Shown piece by piece: positions 50,711 through 59,963 of a stretch of 64,000 nucleotides of DNA. The notes under the pieces were generated by a model. That model had not been told where the DNA came from, did not search any database, and worked only from the letters and a program-made list of their open reading frames with translations. How positions within the stretch are numbered: the stretch's first letter is position 1; each line of letters starts with the position of its first letter. A program made the position numbers and the translations under genes. Origin of the DNA: an uncultured bacterium (lineage in GTDB: Bacteria; Bacillota; Clostridia; Lachnospirales; Lachnospiraceae); NCBI GenBank assembly GCA_905215155.1, contig CAJMPJ010000015.1:1-64000 (forward strand), given 5' to 3'.

Positions 50711-52495
50711 TTAAATAAGCCCTCTCATTTCTTTTAAAAGCCCGGCAAACACCAAAAGCGCCTCTTTTACCGGTTCTGCTGTTGACATATCAACACCGCA
50801 AAGCTTTAAAAGGTCTATGGGAGTTCTGGAATTTCCGCCGCTTAAAAATTCAAAGTACCCCTTGATGGCTTCCTGATCTCCTGCGAGAATCTTGCTGCTT
50901 ATGGCAACGGCAGCCGAAAACCCTGTCGCATACTGATATACGTAAAATGGCGTATAAAAATGGGGGATTCTGGACCATTCATAGTCAATCTCCGGATCAA
51001 TCACCATATCGGGCCCAAAATAAAATTCATTGAGACGGTGGTAGATCTGGCAGAGAAGTTCTGAGGTCAATATCCGGCCTTCCTGCACCATACGGTGAGT
51101 CTCTGCCTCAAACTCCGCAAACATAGCCTGCCGGTAAAGGGTTCCTCTAAAACTGTCCATAAAATGATTGACCAGATAGGCGCGTTCCTTTTTATCTTCT
51201 GTCGTATTCAGCAGATGACGGATGAGCAGGGCTTCATTGCAGGTGGAAGCTACTTCCGCTACAAAGATCTTATAGCCCGCATCCACATAGGACTGGTTGC
51301 GGTCGGAATACCAGCTGTGAAGCGCATGCCCCATCTCATGGGCAAGCGTAAAAACACTGTCAAGCGTTCCGTTATAATTAAGCAGTACATAGGGATGGAC
51401 CCCATAAACGCCCCAGGAATATGCCCCGCTTCTTTTTCCTTCATTCTCATACACATCAATCCAACGGTTTTCAAAGCCTTCCCGCAACAGCGAAAGATAT
51501 TCTTCTCCCAAAGGCTTCAGCCCCTCCAAAACCATGGCTTTGGCTTCTTCAAAGGAAATCTTTTTTTCTTTTGCGGATACCATAGGCACATACAGATCAT
51601 ACATATGAAGTTCTTCAACCCCAAGTGCCTCTTTGCGTATGGAAACGTACTCATGGAGATAAGAAATTCCTTCATGAACCGCTTCTATCAGATGATCATA
51701 GACTTCTTCCGGAATCTCATTCTCAGCCAGAGAGTGAGCTCTTGCAGAGGGATAATTTCTTGCCGCAGCATAGAAAGCAGCCTTTTTTACGTTGGAAGCA
51801 AACGTCGCTGCCAGTGTGTTCCCAAACTGCTTGTAAACACCGTAGAGAGCCTCAAAAGCGGATTTTCTCACCTCTCTGTTCTGCTTTTCCATAAGAGCAA
51901 TATAATTCCCATGGGTGATCCTGACTGGCTGGCCATTCTCATCCGGGATCTCAGGAAACTTTACATCTGCATTATTGAACATATTAAATATATCCGAAGA
52001 GCCGGATGTGGCCTCCATGGATTTTGCCAGGAGTGCTTCCATAGATGCGGATAACGTATGGGCCTTCTTTTTTAAAATAATCTCAAAGGTTCTTTCATAA
52101 CGCGCAAGGCCTGGCTCCTTCTTTCGGAATTCGGCAAGGGTCTCCTCCGGAAGCCCAATGATTTCAGGTATCAGAAATGAGGAAAGTCCTGCTGCCCGAT
52201 ACGACAGTGTTCTCGCCTTTGCCGAGAATTCCTGATATCTTGCATTGCCGGTATCTTCATCTGATTTTTGTTTTCCGTAAACAAATAACGTTTCTATCTT
52301 TAAGGACACCTCTTCGTCAAACTTCAAACACGAAAAAAGCATCTCTGCGGAGTCCGCCAGATGTCCTTCAAACTTTTTATAACCGGAAAGTTCCTGCTCA
52401 GTTTCATGGAACAATTCCTCCCATGCCGCGTCTGACGGCAGAATATCCGCCAGGTTCCAGGTATCGCAAACTGGTATTTCATCTCTTTTTTTCAA
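50711..52495 (-). CDS. pepF: Oligoendopeptidase F
   Basis: About 594 residues, M3 family metallopeptidase. The zinc motif TLAHEMGHALHSWYS and, 25-30 residues later, the Glu ligand region FVAEVASTCNEALL are visible. The N-terminal half is the helical PepF lid. It cuts oligopeptides of about 7-17 residues in the cytoplasm. The frame is open to 52540, but TTG at 52495 follows GGAGGG and gives LKKRDEIPVCDTWNL, the usual family start. Confidence 0.93.
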   Translation of the reverse strand: MKKRDEIPVCDTWNLADILPSDAAWEELFHETEQELSGYKKFEGHLADSAEMLFSCLKFDEEVSLKIETLFVYGKQKSDEDTGNARYQEFSAKARTLSYRAAGLSSFLIPEIIGLPEETLAEFRKKEPGLARYERTFEIILKKKAHTLSASMEALLAKSMEATSGSSDIFNMFNNADVKFPEIPDENGQPVRITHGNYIALMEKQNREVRKSAFEALYGVYKQFGNTLAATFASNVKKAAFYAAARNYPSARAHSLAENEIPEEVYDHLIEAVHEGISYLHEYVSIRKEALGVEELHMYDLYVPMVSAKEKKISFEEAKAMVLEGLKPLGEEYLSLLREGFENRWIDVYENEGKRSGAYSWGVYGVHPYVLLNYNGTLDSVFTLAHEMGHALHSWYSDRNQSYVDAGYKIFVAEVASTCNEALLIRHLLNTTEDKKERAYLVNHFMDSFRGTLYRQAMFAEFEAETHRMVQEGRILTSELLCQIYHRLNEFYFGPDMVIDPEIDYEWSRIPHFYTPFYVYQYATGFSAAVAISSKILAGDQEAIKGYFEFLSGGNSRTPIDLLKLCGVDMSTAEPVKEALLVFAGLLKEMRGLI

Positions 52496-52634
52496 TGATA
52501 TCCCTCCAACCGATTTACTTGTGTTTATTCTATCACCCATATTTCAAAGAAACAACCATAAATATGGAAATATTTTATTGAATTTACATGTTTTTTTGTA
52601 TTATACTATAGGAAAACAAATCAGGAGTCCTGCT

Positions 52635-53402
52635 ATGAATATAATCCGTACCAATTCCCCTACGCAAACACAAAAACATGATTTATACTTACTGCAGGAT
52701 ACCTGCAGAAACCATGACAGCATATCTTTGACCTTTCCAATGGAAGAGGATTGTATCTATTACTTATTATACGGCGAAGAGGTTCTCTTATCCGCTATCA
52801 GCGCATTTTTTACCGAAAATCAGGATTACGAATGCAGCGCTTTTACGGCCCCGGTTCACCGGAGAAAAGGATATTTTGTCCGTTTGCTCAAAGAGTTATT
52901 AAAGGAGACCGGGGAAACCGATCTGATCTTTCCCGTAGACGAAACCTGCCAGGACACGCTTGCAGCAATCAAAGCCATAGAAGCCTCCTTTTGGTACCAG
53001 GAGCACATCATGGAACTGCCTCCTTCCCAGCTGTTTAAAACCAGTCATTCCAAAGACAGACGCTATTCCGACAAGCTGTCCCTGACCATTGCCACTTCGC
53101 CGGAAGAGACACCGGTCCAATGTGTATTTTTGTTAGAGGGCAGCACTGTGGGTTCCTGCTTTCTGGATTTCTTAGACCATGGCACTTATTTTTACGGCTT
53201 TGAGATCGCAGAACCCCTTCGCAATCAGGGACTTGGAACCGCATGTCTTTCTCTGTTTTTGGATACTTATTTTGCCCATCCCAATGCCAAACGGTTTAAA
53301 AAGCTTTTTTTACAGGTATCCGGGCTTAACGAGCCGGCCCTCGCTCTGTACAAAAAAGCAGGATTCCAGATCACAGAAACCCTGTCCTATTATGTATACT
53401 AA
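52635..53402 (+). CDS. GNAT-family N-acetyltransferase
   Basis: About 255 residues. Motif A in the C-terminal half, IAEPLRNQGLGTACLSLFL, binds acetyl-CoA, followed by KLFLQVSGLNEPALALYKKAGF as motif B. The N-terminal half (YECSAFTAPVHRRKGYFVRL) looks like a second degenerate GNAT repeat, so this may be a two-domain form. Substrate unknown. The frame opens at 52521, but ATG at 52635 follows AGGAG at 7 bases. A promoter TTGAAT-N18-TATACT lies just upstream. Confidence 0.85.
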   Translation: MNIIRTNSPTQTQKHDLYLLQDTCRNHDSISLTFPMEEDCIYYLLYGEEVLLSAISAFFTENQDYECSAFTAPVHRRKGYFVRLLKELLKETGETDLIFPVDETCQDTLAAIKAIEASFWYQEHIMELPPSQLFKTSHSKDRRYSDKLSLTIATSPEETPVQCVFLLEGSTVGSCFLDFLDHGTYFYGFEIAEPLRNQGLGTACLSLFLDTYFAHPNAKRFKKLFLQVSGLNEPALALYKKAGFQITETLSYYVY

Positions 53403-53437
53403 TGTTTATCCAGATCAAATAATATGCAGGAAAACAA

Positions 53438-53477
53438 AAAGAGTGGGAAAGGATTATAACTTCCTCTCTCACTCTAT
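53438..53477 (-). terminator. Terminator of yebC
   Basis: On the minus strand AGAGTG-AGAGAGGA pairs with TCCTTTC-CACTCT and is followed by TTTTTG. Confidence 0.65.
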
Positions 53478-53482
53478 CCATA

Positions 53483-54211
53483 TTATTCATCCCAGTTATG
53501 ATAGGTTGCCTGCACGTCATCATCGGCATCTAAAAGATCCAGAATCCGGTTCATCTTCTTAATGGATTCGTCATCTGTCAGTTCTACCCAAGTCTGAGGG
53601 ATCATGGTAACATCCGCTTCTGCCATGGCAATTCCTGCCGCTTCCAGCGCTTCTCTTACCGCACTGAACTCATCCGGTCCGGTAATCACTTCATAGCTGT
53701 CCTCTTCCTCTGAAAAATCCTCTGCCCCTGCATCCAGAGCGAGCATCATCAGTTCATCCGGGTCCATCTCACATTCTTCCTTGTCAATGATGATCTGGCC
53801 CTTTCTATCAAAAAGGAAGGAAACGCAGCCGGGAGTACCTACATTGCCTCCGCCCTTTGTAAATGCACTTCTGACATTTGCTGCCGTACGGTTTTTATTG
53901 TCTGTCAAGGTATCTACGATGATTGCAACTCCGTTGGGGCCATAACCTTCGTATGTAATTGTTTCATAATTAACAGAAGCCGCATCACCGGCCGCTTTTT
54001 TAATCCCGCGGTCAATGGTATCATTTGGCATGTTATTTGCTTTTGCTTTTGCAATAACATCACGGAGCCTACTATTATTTGCAGGGTCTGGTCCGCCTTC
54101 TTTTACTGCTACTGCTATTTCTCTTCCGATGACAGTGAAAATCTTGCCTTTTGCGGAATCATTCTTCTCTTTTTTGTGTTTGATATTTGCGAACTTTGAA
54201 TGTCCTGACAT
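53483..54211 (-). CDS. yebC: YebC/PmpR-family regulator
   Basis: 242 residues. The N terminus [20 protein letters not shown] with [11 protein letters not shown], and the segments [20 protein letters not shown] and [20 protein letters not shown], are diagnostic of the family. Known members bind DNA as regulators and have been linked to relief of ribosome stalling at proline runs. Monocistronic with its own terminator. Confidence 0.95.
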   Translation of the reverse strand: MSGHSKFANIKHKKEKNDSAKGKIFTVIGREIAVAVKEGGPDPANNSRLRDVIAKAKANNMPNDTIDRGIKKAAGDAASVNYETITYEGYGPNGVAIIVDTLTDNKNRTAANVRSAFTKGGGNVGTPGCVSFLFDRKGQIIIDKEECEMDPDELMMLALDAGAEDFSEEEDSYEVITGPDEFSAVREALEAAGIAMAEADVTMIPQTWVELTDDESIKKMNRILDLLDADDDVQATYHNWDE

Positions 54212-54373
54212 TGTTTAAAGCACTCCTTTTCTTTCTCTATTTCGTCCTTATCTTCTTAAAATCAAAATCTTTTCTATTCTAACACTATTTTTTTTATCTG
54301 GCAAGAAAAAATAATGCACAGCCACCGAATCCAACTGCTTTCACATATGGAATCTCCGGAGGCTGTGCCAGTT

Positions 54374-55825
54374 TTATATCAACGCTTCGGGGAATTCCTG
54401 ATCTGCGTCCATTTTTTTAACAGAACCAGCCTTCCCCTTAGGCTCATCCGATTCCTCTTTATAGACCCGGATGGATTGAATGACTTTATTTTCCACCTGA
54501 AGAATCTTAAAGCGGTATCCAAGAATTGATACCTCAATCTGTTCCCCTTCCTGAGGAATCCGATTCAGTTTTGAAATCAGAAGTCCGCTTATGGTGTCGT
54601 AAGAATCATAATCCTCTTCTTCAAATTCAATGTCCAGGGTCTTTTCCACATCTTCCAGAAGGGTCATACCATTCATGATGTAAGAACCATCTTCGGAAGG
54701 TATAATATATTGTTCATCCACGTCGTATTCATCTAAAATATTGCCCACAATTTCTTCCAGAATATCCTCCATGGTCACAATACCGGCTGTCTGACCGTAT
54801 TCATCCACCACAATCACCATATGGATCTTTCCGGACTGCATCTCCTTGAACAGATCATTGATATTTCTTGTTTCAGGAATGAAGACCGCTTCCCGCAGAA
54901 GACCTTCGATCTCCCACAGCTTCCGTCCCGCATTCTTTTTATTTTCTACCGCGATCAGGGCATCTTTCATATGAAGGATTCCAATTACATCATCCACATC
55001 TTTTTTATAAACCGGGTAACGCGAATTAAAGCCTTCATTCAGAATAAAATCAACTGCTTCCCGAAGAGTCATATCCCCTTCCAAAGCCACAAGATTTTTT
55101 CTATGGGTCATGATATCACCCGCTTCTTTTTCATTCAATTCAAAGATGTTGGTGATCATCTCAGCCTCTCTGGCTTCCAATACCCCCTGTTCATGACCTT
55201 CGTTTACCATAGACATGATGTCTTCTTCCGTAACGTTCTCATTATCTGATGTCATTCCGATCCCAAACAGTTTTAAAATGAAAAACGCCACCAGATTGGC
55301 CAACCATGCAAGGGGCATGATGGGTATCATAAGAAACGACACCACCGGCAGCAGCCCGTACCCCCATTTCTCAGGATTCTTTGCTGCGCACCGCTTGGGT
55401 ATTATAATTCCAAAGCTGATCAAAAGCACGATCAGTATCACCGCAACCAGAAAAAGGCTCAACAAAGACAGCCACTGCCCCGGGAAAGCACCCTCCCTGG
55501 CCAGTATCTTTTCCAGATTTGCGCCCAATTCCTCTAATACAAAGGCTCCGGTGACCATACCGATCAAATTGGTGGTTATCTGGATGGCATTCACGAATCT
55601 GGTAGGTCTGTTCACAATATGTAACAGCTTACCGGCCTTTTCGCTTCCTTCTTCCATCTCCGTTTCCAATTCGCCAGTATTCACGTTTTGGATTGCTGCT
55701 CCAAAACCATAAAATATTGCGTCCAATACGATAAAAGCAATAAAAATAATCACGCGTATAAGCGGATTGCCATCGTCCATTCTAACTATCGACTCCTTTT
55801 GTTCATTATCTTCCGTATTTTTCAT
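54374..55825 (-). CDS. CNNM/CBS-domain transporter-like protein (HlyC/CorC family)
   Basis: About 483 residues. The N-terminal DUF21 (CNNM) membrane domain has four helices, then a CBS pair (ITNIFELNEKEAGDIMTHRK and IPETRNINDLFKEMQSG with VDEYGQTAGIVTMEDILEEI), then a CorC_HlyC domain. Members are implicated in magnesium or sodium efflux and were once called hemolysins. The frame opens at 55858; ATG at 55825 (MKNTEDNEQ) is an equally good start and is used here. Confidence 0.9.
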   Translation of the reverse strand: MKNTEDNEQKESIVRMDDGNPLIRVIIFIAFIVLDAIFYGFGAAIQNVNTGELETEMEEGSEKAGKLLHIVNRPTRFVNAIQITTNLIGMVTGAFVLEELGANLEKILAREGAFPGQWLSLLSLFLVAVILIVLLISFGIIIPKRCAAKNPEKWGYGLLPVVSFLMIPIMPLAWLANLVAFFILKLFGIGMTSDNENVTEEDIMSMVNEGHEQGVLEAREAEMITNIFELNEKEAGDIMTHRKNLVALEGDMTLREAVDFILNEGFNSRYPVYKKDVDDVIGILHMKDALIAVENKKNAGRKLWEIEGLLREAVFIPETRNINDLFKEMQSGKIHMVIVVDEYGQTAGIVTMEDILEEIVGNILDEYDVDEQYIIPSEDGSYIMNGMTLLEDVEKTLDIEFEEEDYDSYDTISGLLISKLNRIPQEGEQIEVSILGYRFKILQVENKVIQSIRVYKEESDEPKGKAGSVKKMDADQEFPEALI

Positions 55826-55873
55826 GCAACTGTTTAAAATATACCATTTTATCAGCATTCCGTCAATAATGAA

Positions 55874-56221
55874 CTATGTATCCAGTTCCAGGCTGACTTT
55901 TAATGCACAGTCCACTTCCTGCTGAAGTTCTTCATCAATATGACAGATCTTTTCTTTCAGTCTCTGCTTGTCAATGGTACGAAGCTGTTCCAGAAGAATC
56001 ACCGAATCTTTGATCATATCACACTTTTTTGTGTCAAGCTCCACATGAGTGGGAAGCTTTGCCTTGTTCATTCTGGAAGTTATGGCTGCACAGATCACGG
56101 TTGGACTGTGCTTATTCCCTATATCGTTCTGTATAATAAGAACCGGACGGATACCGCCCTGTTCAGAGCCTACTACCGGTCTAAGATCGGCATAATAAAT
56201 GTCTCCACGTCTGATTATCAC
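55874..56221 (-). CDS. MazF/PemK-family endoribonuclease, no adjacent antitoxin
   Basis: 115 residues from a GTG at 56221, the usual EndoA/NdoA length and start ([20 protein letters not shown]). [13 protein letters not shown] and [21 protein letters not shown] are the MazF core with the catalytic Arg and Thr. It cuts mRNA at short motifs. The frame runs to 56302, but those extra residues are not family-like. It follows alr, as in Bacillus alr-ndoAI-ndoA, but the antitoxin gene normally between them is missing here. Confidence 0.88.
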   Translation of the reverse strand: MIIRRGDIYYADLRPVVGSEQGGIRPVLIIQNDIGNKHSPTVICAAITSRMNKAKLPTHVELDTKKCDMIKDSVILLEQLRTIDKQRLKEKICHIDEELQQEVDCALKVSLELDT

Positions 56222-56336
56222 ATTCTCACACTCCGTCAATTTATTTAAGTCTAGTATTGACCTTCTTTGACTCGTGTATACACTTAAGTTTTTCCGCCGC
56301 ATACCTTATGATATGATTTGGACATGGAGTTTGCTA

Positions 56337-57524
56337 TCACACCCTTTGAAACCCTTTATAACAATCATCAAAATAATCTTTGGAACCAACGATCTGACCG
56401 TTCTCATAATACACCCTGGGGACCCGTTTTCCGATATCGCAAAGGACCTCGTAATGAAACCCGCCGCAGGTATCAGCGATATCTTCTACCGTGATCTGTT
56501 CCTGGCCCTGTGTGCCGATCAAAACAGCTTCATCGTCTTCTTCTACGCCTTTGATTCCGGTCACATCTACCATGAACTGATCCATGCAGACCCTCCCCAG
56601 AATTCTGGCACGCCGGCCTCTTATAAGGACCTCTCCTTTTCCAGAAAGATTTCTCGGATACCCGTCTCCGTATCCGACGGGTATGGTTGCCACAACCATC
56701 TCTTTTTCTGCAACAAAGGTTCCGCCATAGCTTACCGGGGTGCCGGGACCGATTTTTTTTATGTAAGAGACCACGCTTTTCAGTTCCATGGCAGGCATCA
56801 GCTTTACGGCCTCTTTGCCGACCTGGTCGGATGGATAAAGTCCATAGATGGAAATCCCCGCGCGCACCGCATGGAAATTTGCAGCCGGCAGATCCAGAAT
56901 TCCCGCACTGTTGGAGCAATGAAGAATCGGAATGCGGATTCCTCTTTCCGACAGCAGTTTTACAAATCTGCGGTATTCCTGTATCTGTTTTTCCGTAGAT
57001 GCCTTATCGGTTTCATCTGCCTTGCTAAAGTGCGTGAACAGTCCCTCCACCTGGATTCCGGGAAGGCTGCAGATTTTAGCCGCCTCCTCTGCTGCCTCTT
57101 TTGTGACAGGAAATCCGATCCGGCTCATGCCGGTGTCCAGAGCAAGATGAACGATAGCCTTCTTTCCCGCCTTGCTTGCCGCATCGGAAAGACGGCAGGC
57201 CCTTGTATACTGGAAGATGGACGAGCTGATCCCATACTCCACCAGAAGATCATAGCCATCCGCCGGAACGACTCCCAGCACCAAAATTGGTTTTTTAATG
57301 CCATGCTTTCTTAATATTACCCCTTCTTCTGCTGTTGCCACCGCATAGCCCCAGACATAAGGATCAATGGCCCAAGCAACAGGAACTGCCCCGTGCCCGT
57401 AGCCATCCGCCTTCACAACACCGATCATCTTTGTGCCTTCTGCCAGATTTGCCCTCATTGCTTCCATATTATGTTTCACCGCATCCAAATTCACTGTTTC
57501 AAAGACCCTGCCATATAATCTCAT
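56337..57524 (-). CDS. alr: Alanine racemase
   Basis: 395 residues, PLP fold type III. The Schiff-base Lys lies in VVKADGYGHGA, and the C-terminal domain contains ARILGRVCMDQFMVDVTG with the catalytic Tyr region around ISIYGLYPS. It makes D-alanine for peptidoglycan. It overlaps nnr by 26 bases and precedes mazF. Confidence 0.96.
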   Translation of the reverse strand: MRLYGRVFETVNLDAVKHNMEAMRANLAEGTKMIGVVKADGYGHGAVPVAWAIDPYVWGYAVATAEEGVILRKHGIKKPILVLGVVPADGYDLLVEYGISSSIFQYTRACRLSDAASKAGKKAIVHLALDTGMSRIGFPVTKEAAEEAAKICSLPGIQVEGLFTHFSKADETDKASTEKQIQEYRRFVKLLSERGIRIPILHCSNSAGILDLPAANFHAVRAGISIYGLYPSDQVGKEAVKLMPAMELKSVVSYIKKIGPGTPVSYGGTFVAEKEMVVATIPVGYGDGYPRNLSGKGEVLIRGRRARILGRVCMDQFMVDVTGIKGVEEDDEAVLIGTQGQEQITVEDIADTCGGFHYEVLCDIGKRVPRVYYENGQIVGSKDYFDDCYKGFQRV

Positions 57525-59055
57525 CTCTTTGTTCCCTCGTTTGCTCCTGCATTATTGTATATAGTTCTTCTGTCAGCTGACTGGCTAAAAGACTGTAACT
57601 TCCGTATTTTTCTCTTACTGCGTCTCCGGCACGGCCATGAAGCCAAACCCCAAGGGCTGCCCCATCCGACTCTTCAAGCCCCAAGGCCATAAGACCGGCG
57701 ATGATCCCTGTAAGCACATCTCCGGATCCTGCTTTTGCCATGGCACTGTTGCCGCTCGAATTGATGTAGGTTCTCTGATCCTTGCATGCAACGATGGTTA
57801 CTGCATCCTTTAAGACACAGGTGATCCCAAACCGGTCTGCATATTCCCTGGCTGCTGCGATTAAATTCTTTCTGATGGCTTCTATGGAACTGCCAGTGAG
57901 TCTGGCCATCTCTCCAAGATGGGGAGTCACGATAATATTTTCCGTAAAATAACCGGTCAGTTTCGGATTCGCTGCAATCGTGCTCAGACCGTCTGCATCC
58001 AGTATGATGGGGACATAGGCATTGGTAAGCACCTCTTCCACCAAATTTTTCACATATGCTTCCCGCCCCAGTCCTGGTCCCAGGACAATCACGCTTGCCC
58101 ACTCGCACTGGGTTTTCAATAATTCCTGAAAAGCCTCGGTTCCGGTTTCCGCTTCCTTTGGATCATAAGTCACTATGACGGCTTCGGGAAGTCCGGTCTG
58201 AAGGATGGTCCGGTTTTCTTCTACGGTAAAAATTTTTACCAGACCGGCTCCTGTCCGGTAAGCGGCAAGAGCACTTAAATAGGCCGCACCGCTCATATTC
58301 CGTCCGCCTGCTGCTATAAGAACTTTTCCAAAGCTGCCTTTGTTTGAATAAGCCGGCCGTTTTGGAATCAATTTCTCATCCCCCGGTTCAAAGGTAAAAT
58401 ATCCGGTTCCTGTTTCCAAAAGACTCTTTTGGGGAAAACCAATATCAGCCACAGTTACCTGACCGCAGTATTCTTTTCCGGGATAAAGCATGGATCCCAG
58501 TTTTTCATATCCAAAGGTTACGGTTACATCTGCCGGAAAAGCGGTGCCCATGATCTGTCCCGTATCAGAATGGACTCCGGATGGAATATCCACCGCAACG
58601 GTAAATACAGGGCGGTATTCCATGAATGTCTCCATAATCTCCCGGTAGGCTCCAAGTATTTCCCGGTTAAGCCCCACTCCAAACAGTGCATCCACAAAAA
58701 GCATACAACTGCCCGGACTAAAATCAGGATACTCCACCAGATCAACGCCTACCTTTTCTGCAATATCGAGCTGTTTGACATATTCCAGACTTCCTCTATC
58801 CTTGGTTCCGGCAAGAATTGCCTGAACGTGATACCCATTTAAATGAAGCATCCTGGCGGCCGCCACACCATCTGCCCCGTTATTCCCGTTGCCGCAAAGG
58901 ACCCATATGGGGTCTGTTTTTTGCACATGCTTTTTTACTTCTTCAAAAACCGCCAAAGCAGCCCGTTCCATAAGGACCAGGGATGGAATCCCAATACATT
59001 CTATGGTATAGCGGTCCACTTCCTTCATCTGACTTCCTGTAACCAGATACCTCAT
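57499..59055 (-). CDS. nnr: Bifunctional NAD(P)H-hydrate epimerase/dehydratase
   Basis: 518 residues. The N-terminal YjeF_N epimerase domain (WVLCGNGNNGADGVAAARML) and C-terminal ribokinase-like dehydratase domain (SGNSAMAKAGSGDVLTGIIAG, ILDADGL) are both complete. It repairs damaged NAD(P)H hydrates. Together with rex, alr and mazF it lies in a common clostridial gene order, though a terminator separates it from rex. Confidence 0.95.
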   Translation of the reverse strand: MRYLVTGSQMKEVDRYTIECIGIPSLVLMERAALAVFEEVKKHVQKTDPIWVLCGNGNNGADGVAAARMLHLNGYHVQAILAGTKDRGSLEYVKQLDIAEKVGVDLVEYPDFSPGSCMLFVDALFGVGLNREILGAYREIMETFMEYRPVFTVAVDIPSGVHSDTGQIMGTAFPADVTVTFGYEKLGSMLYPGKEYCGQVTVADIGFPQKSLLETGTGYFTFEPGDEKLIPKRPAYSNKGSFGKVLIAAGGRNMSGAAYLSALAAYRTGAGLVKIFTVEENRTILQTGLPEAVIVTYDPKEAETGTEAFQELLKTQCEWASVIVLGPGLGREAYVKNLVEEVLTNAYVPIILDADGLSTIAANPKLTGYFTENIIVTPHLGEMARLTGSSIEAIRKNLIAAAREYADRFGITCVLKDAVTIVACKDQRTYINSSGNSAMAKAGSGDVLTGIIAGLMALGLEESDGAALGVWLHGRAGDAVREKYGSYSLLASQLTEELYTIMQEQTREQRDEIIWQGL

Positions 59056-59074
59056 AATGCTTTCCCCTTTCTAT

Positions 59075-59124
59075 AGAAAAAACAGCCGGCAGCAAAGAGT
59101 CTTTCCTCTTCGGCTGCCGGCAGG
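59075..59124 (-). terminator. Terminator of rex
   Basis: On the minus strand GCCGGCAGC (59121-59113) pairs with GCTGCCGGC (59093-59085) and TTTTTTC follows. Confidence 0.85.
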
Positions 59125-59157
59125 CATACTCCTTTATTCCTCAGGTTGTCTGTTCTC

Positions 59158-59808
59158 TTATACTCCGGCCTGCTCCTGGTCCTGCATGCTGCATACCCGG
59201 TATGACAGCCGCATCAGGCTCTCCGACAAATGGACATTCTCAACCACCACATCCTCCGGTACTGTCAAATCCGTGTGGGCGAAATTCCAGATAGCCTTGA
59301 TTCCTGCCTTTACAAGGCGGTCTGCAATCTCCGGTGCCTTGGTCTTAGGAATGGTCAAAGCGGCAATCTGGACATCATTATCTTTCACGAACTGTTCCAG
59401 ATCATCTACGCTGCGGATCTCTATTCCACGAACTACAAGACCGATCAGACGCGGATTAATATCGAACATTCCCTTGATCAGAAAACCGCGCTTTTCAAAA
59501 TTTGCATAATTGGCGATTGCCTGCCCAAGGTTTCCGGCACCAATAATAACAAGATTATGCTGCCTGTCAATTCCCAGTATCTTTGCTATCTCTGTATATA
59601 AATATTTCACATTATAACCATATCCCTGCTGACCAAATCCTCCAAAATTATTTAAATCCTGTCGAATCTGAGAAGCAGTCACTTTCATGCGGATACTCAA
59701 ATCATTGGAGGATACCCGCTCCACTCCTTCTTCCAGAAGCTCTCCAAGATACCGGTAATATCTCGGAAGCCTGGCAATCACTGCTTTTGAAATTTCTTTA
59801 TCTGCCAC
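59158..59808 (-). CDS. rex: Redox-sensing transcriptional repressor Rex
   Basis: 216 residues. The N-terminal winged helix (IARLPRYYRYLGELLEEG, RMKVTASQIRQDLNNFGGFG) and Rossmann domain (NLVIIGAGNLGQAIANY) are classic Rex. It senses the NADH/NAD ratio and represses fermentation genes when NADH is low. It has its own consensus promoter and terminator. Confidence 0.96.
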   Translation of the reverse strand: MADKEISKAVIARLPRYYRYLGELLEEGVERVSSNDLSIRMKVTASQIRQDLNNFGGFGQQGYGYNVKYLYTEIAKILGIDRQHNLVIIGAGNLGQAIANYANFEKRGFLIKGMFDINPRLIGLVVRGIEIRSVDDLEQFVKDNDVQIAALTIPKTKAPEIADRLVKAGIKAIWNFAHTDLTVPEDVVVENVHLSESLMRLSYRVCSMQDQEQAGV

Positions 59809-59844
59809 ATCTTCACCTTCTTTTACTTAGAATAAACTAACATT

Positions 59845-59873
59845 ATTATAACTTCACGTCAAAATAATGTCAA
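59845..59873 (-). promoter_or_regulatory. rex promoter
   Basis: A perfect sigma-A promoter, TTGACA (59868-59873), 17 bases, TATAAT (59845-59850), on the minus strand. No Rex operator (TTGT..ACAA dyad) is visible in it. Confidence 0.82.
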
Positions 59874-59894
59874 ACGAGTTTTATCATTGAATCC

Positions 59895-59923
59895 TTGAAA
59901 AAACAAAAGACCTATATTATACT
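59895..59923 (+). promoter_or_regulatory. Promoter of the ABC-F gene
   Basis: -35 TTGAAA (59895-59900), 17-base spacer, -10 TATACT (59918-59923), about 40 bases before the ATG. Confidence 0.75.
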
Positions 59924-59963
59924 AGTCCTATTGTCTTACACTTATTCAGGAGGAAATGAAAAC

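Noticed and set aside
51095..52054. A 319-codon plus-strand frame opposite pepF
   Set aside because: It is antisense to a complete, motif-rich PepF gene and shows no protein family features.
56274..57314. A 346-codon plus-strand frame opposite alr
   Set aside because: Antisense shadow of alr; composition is not protein-like and alr is unmistakable.
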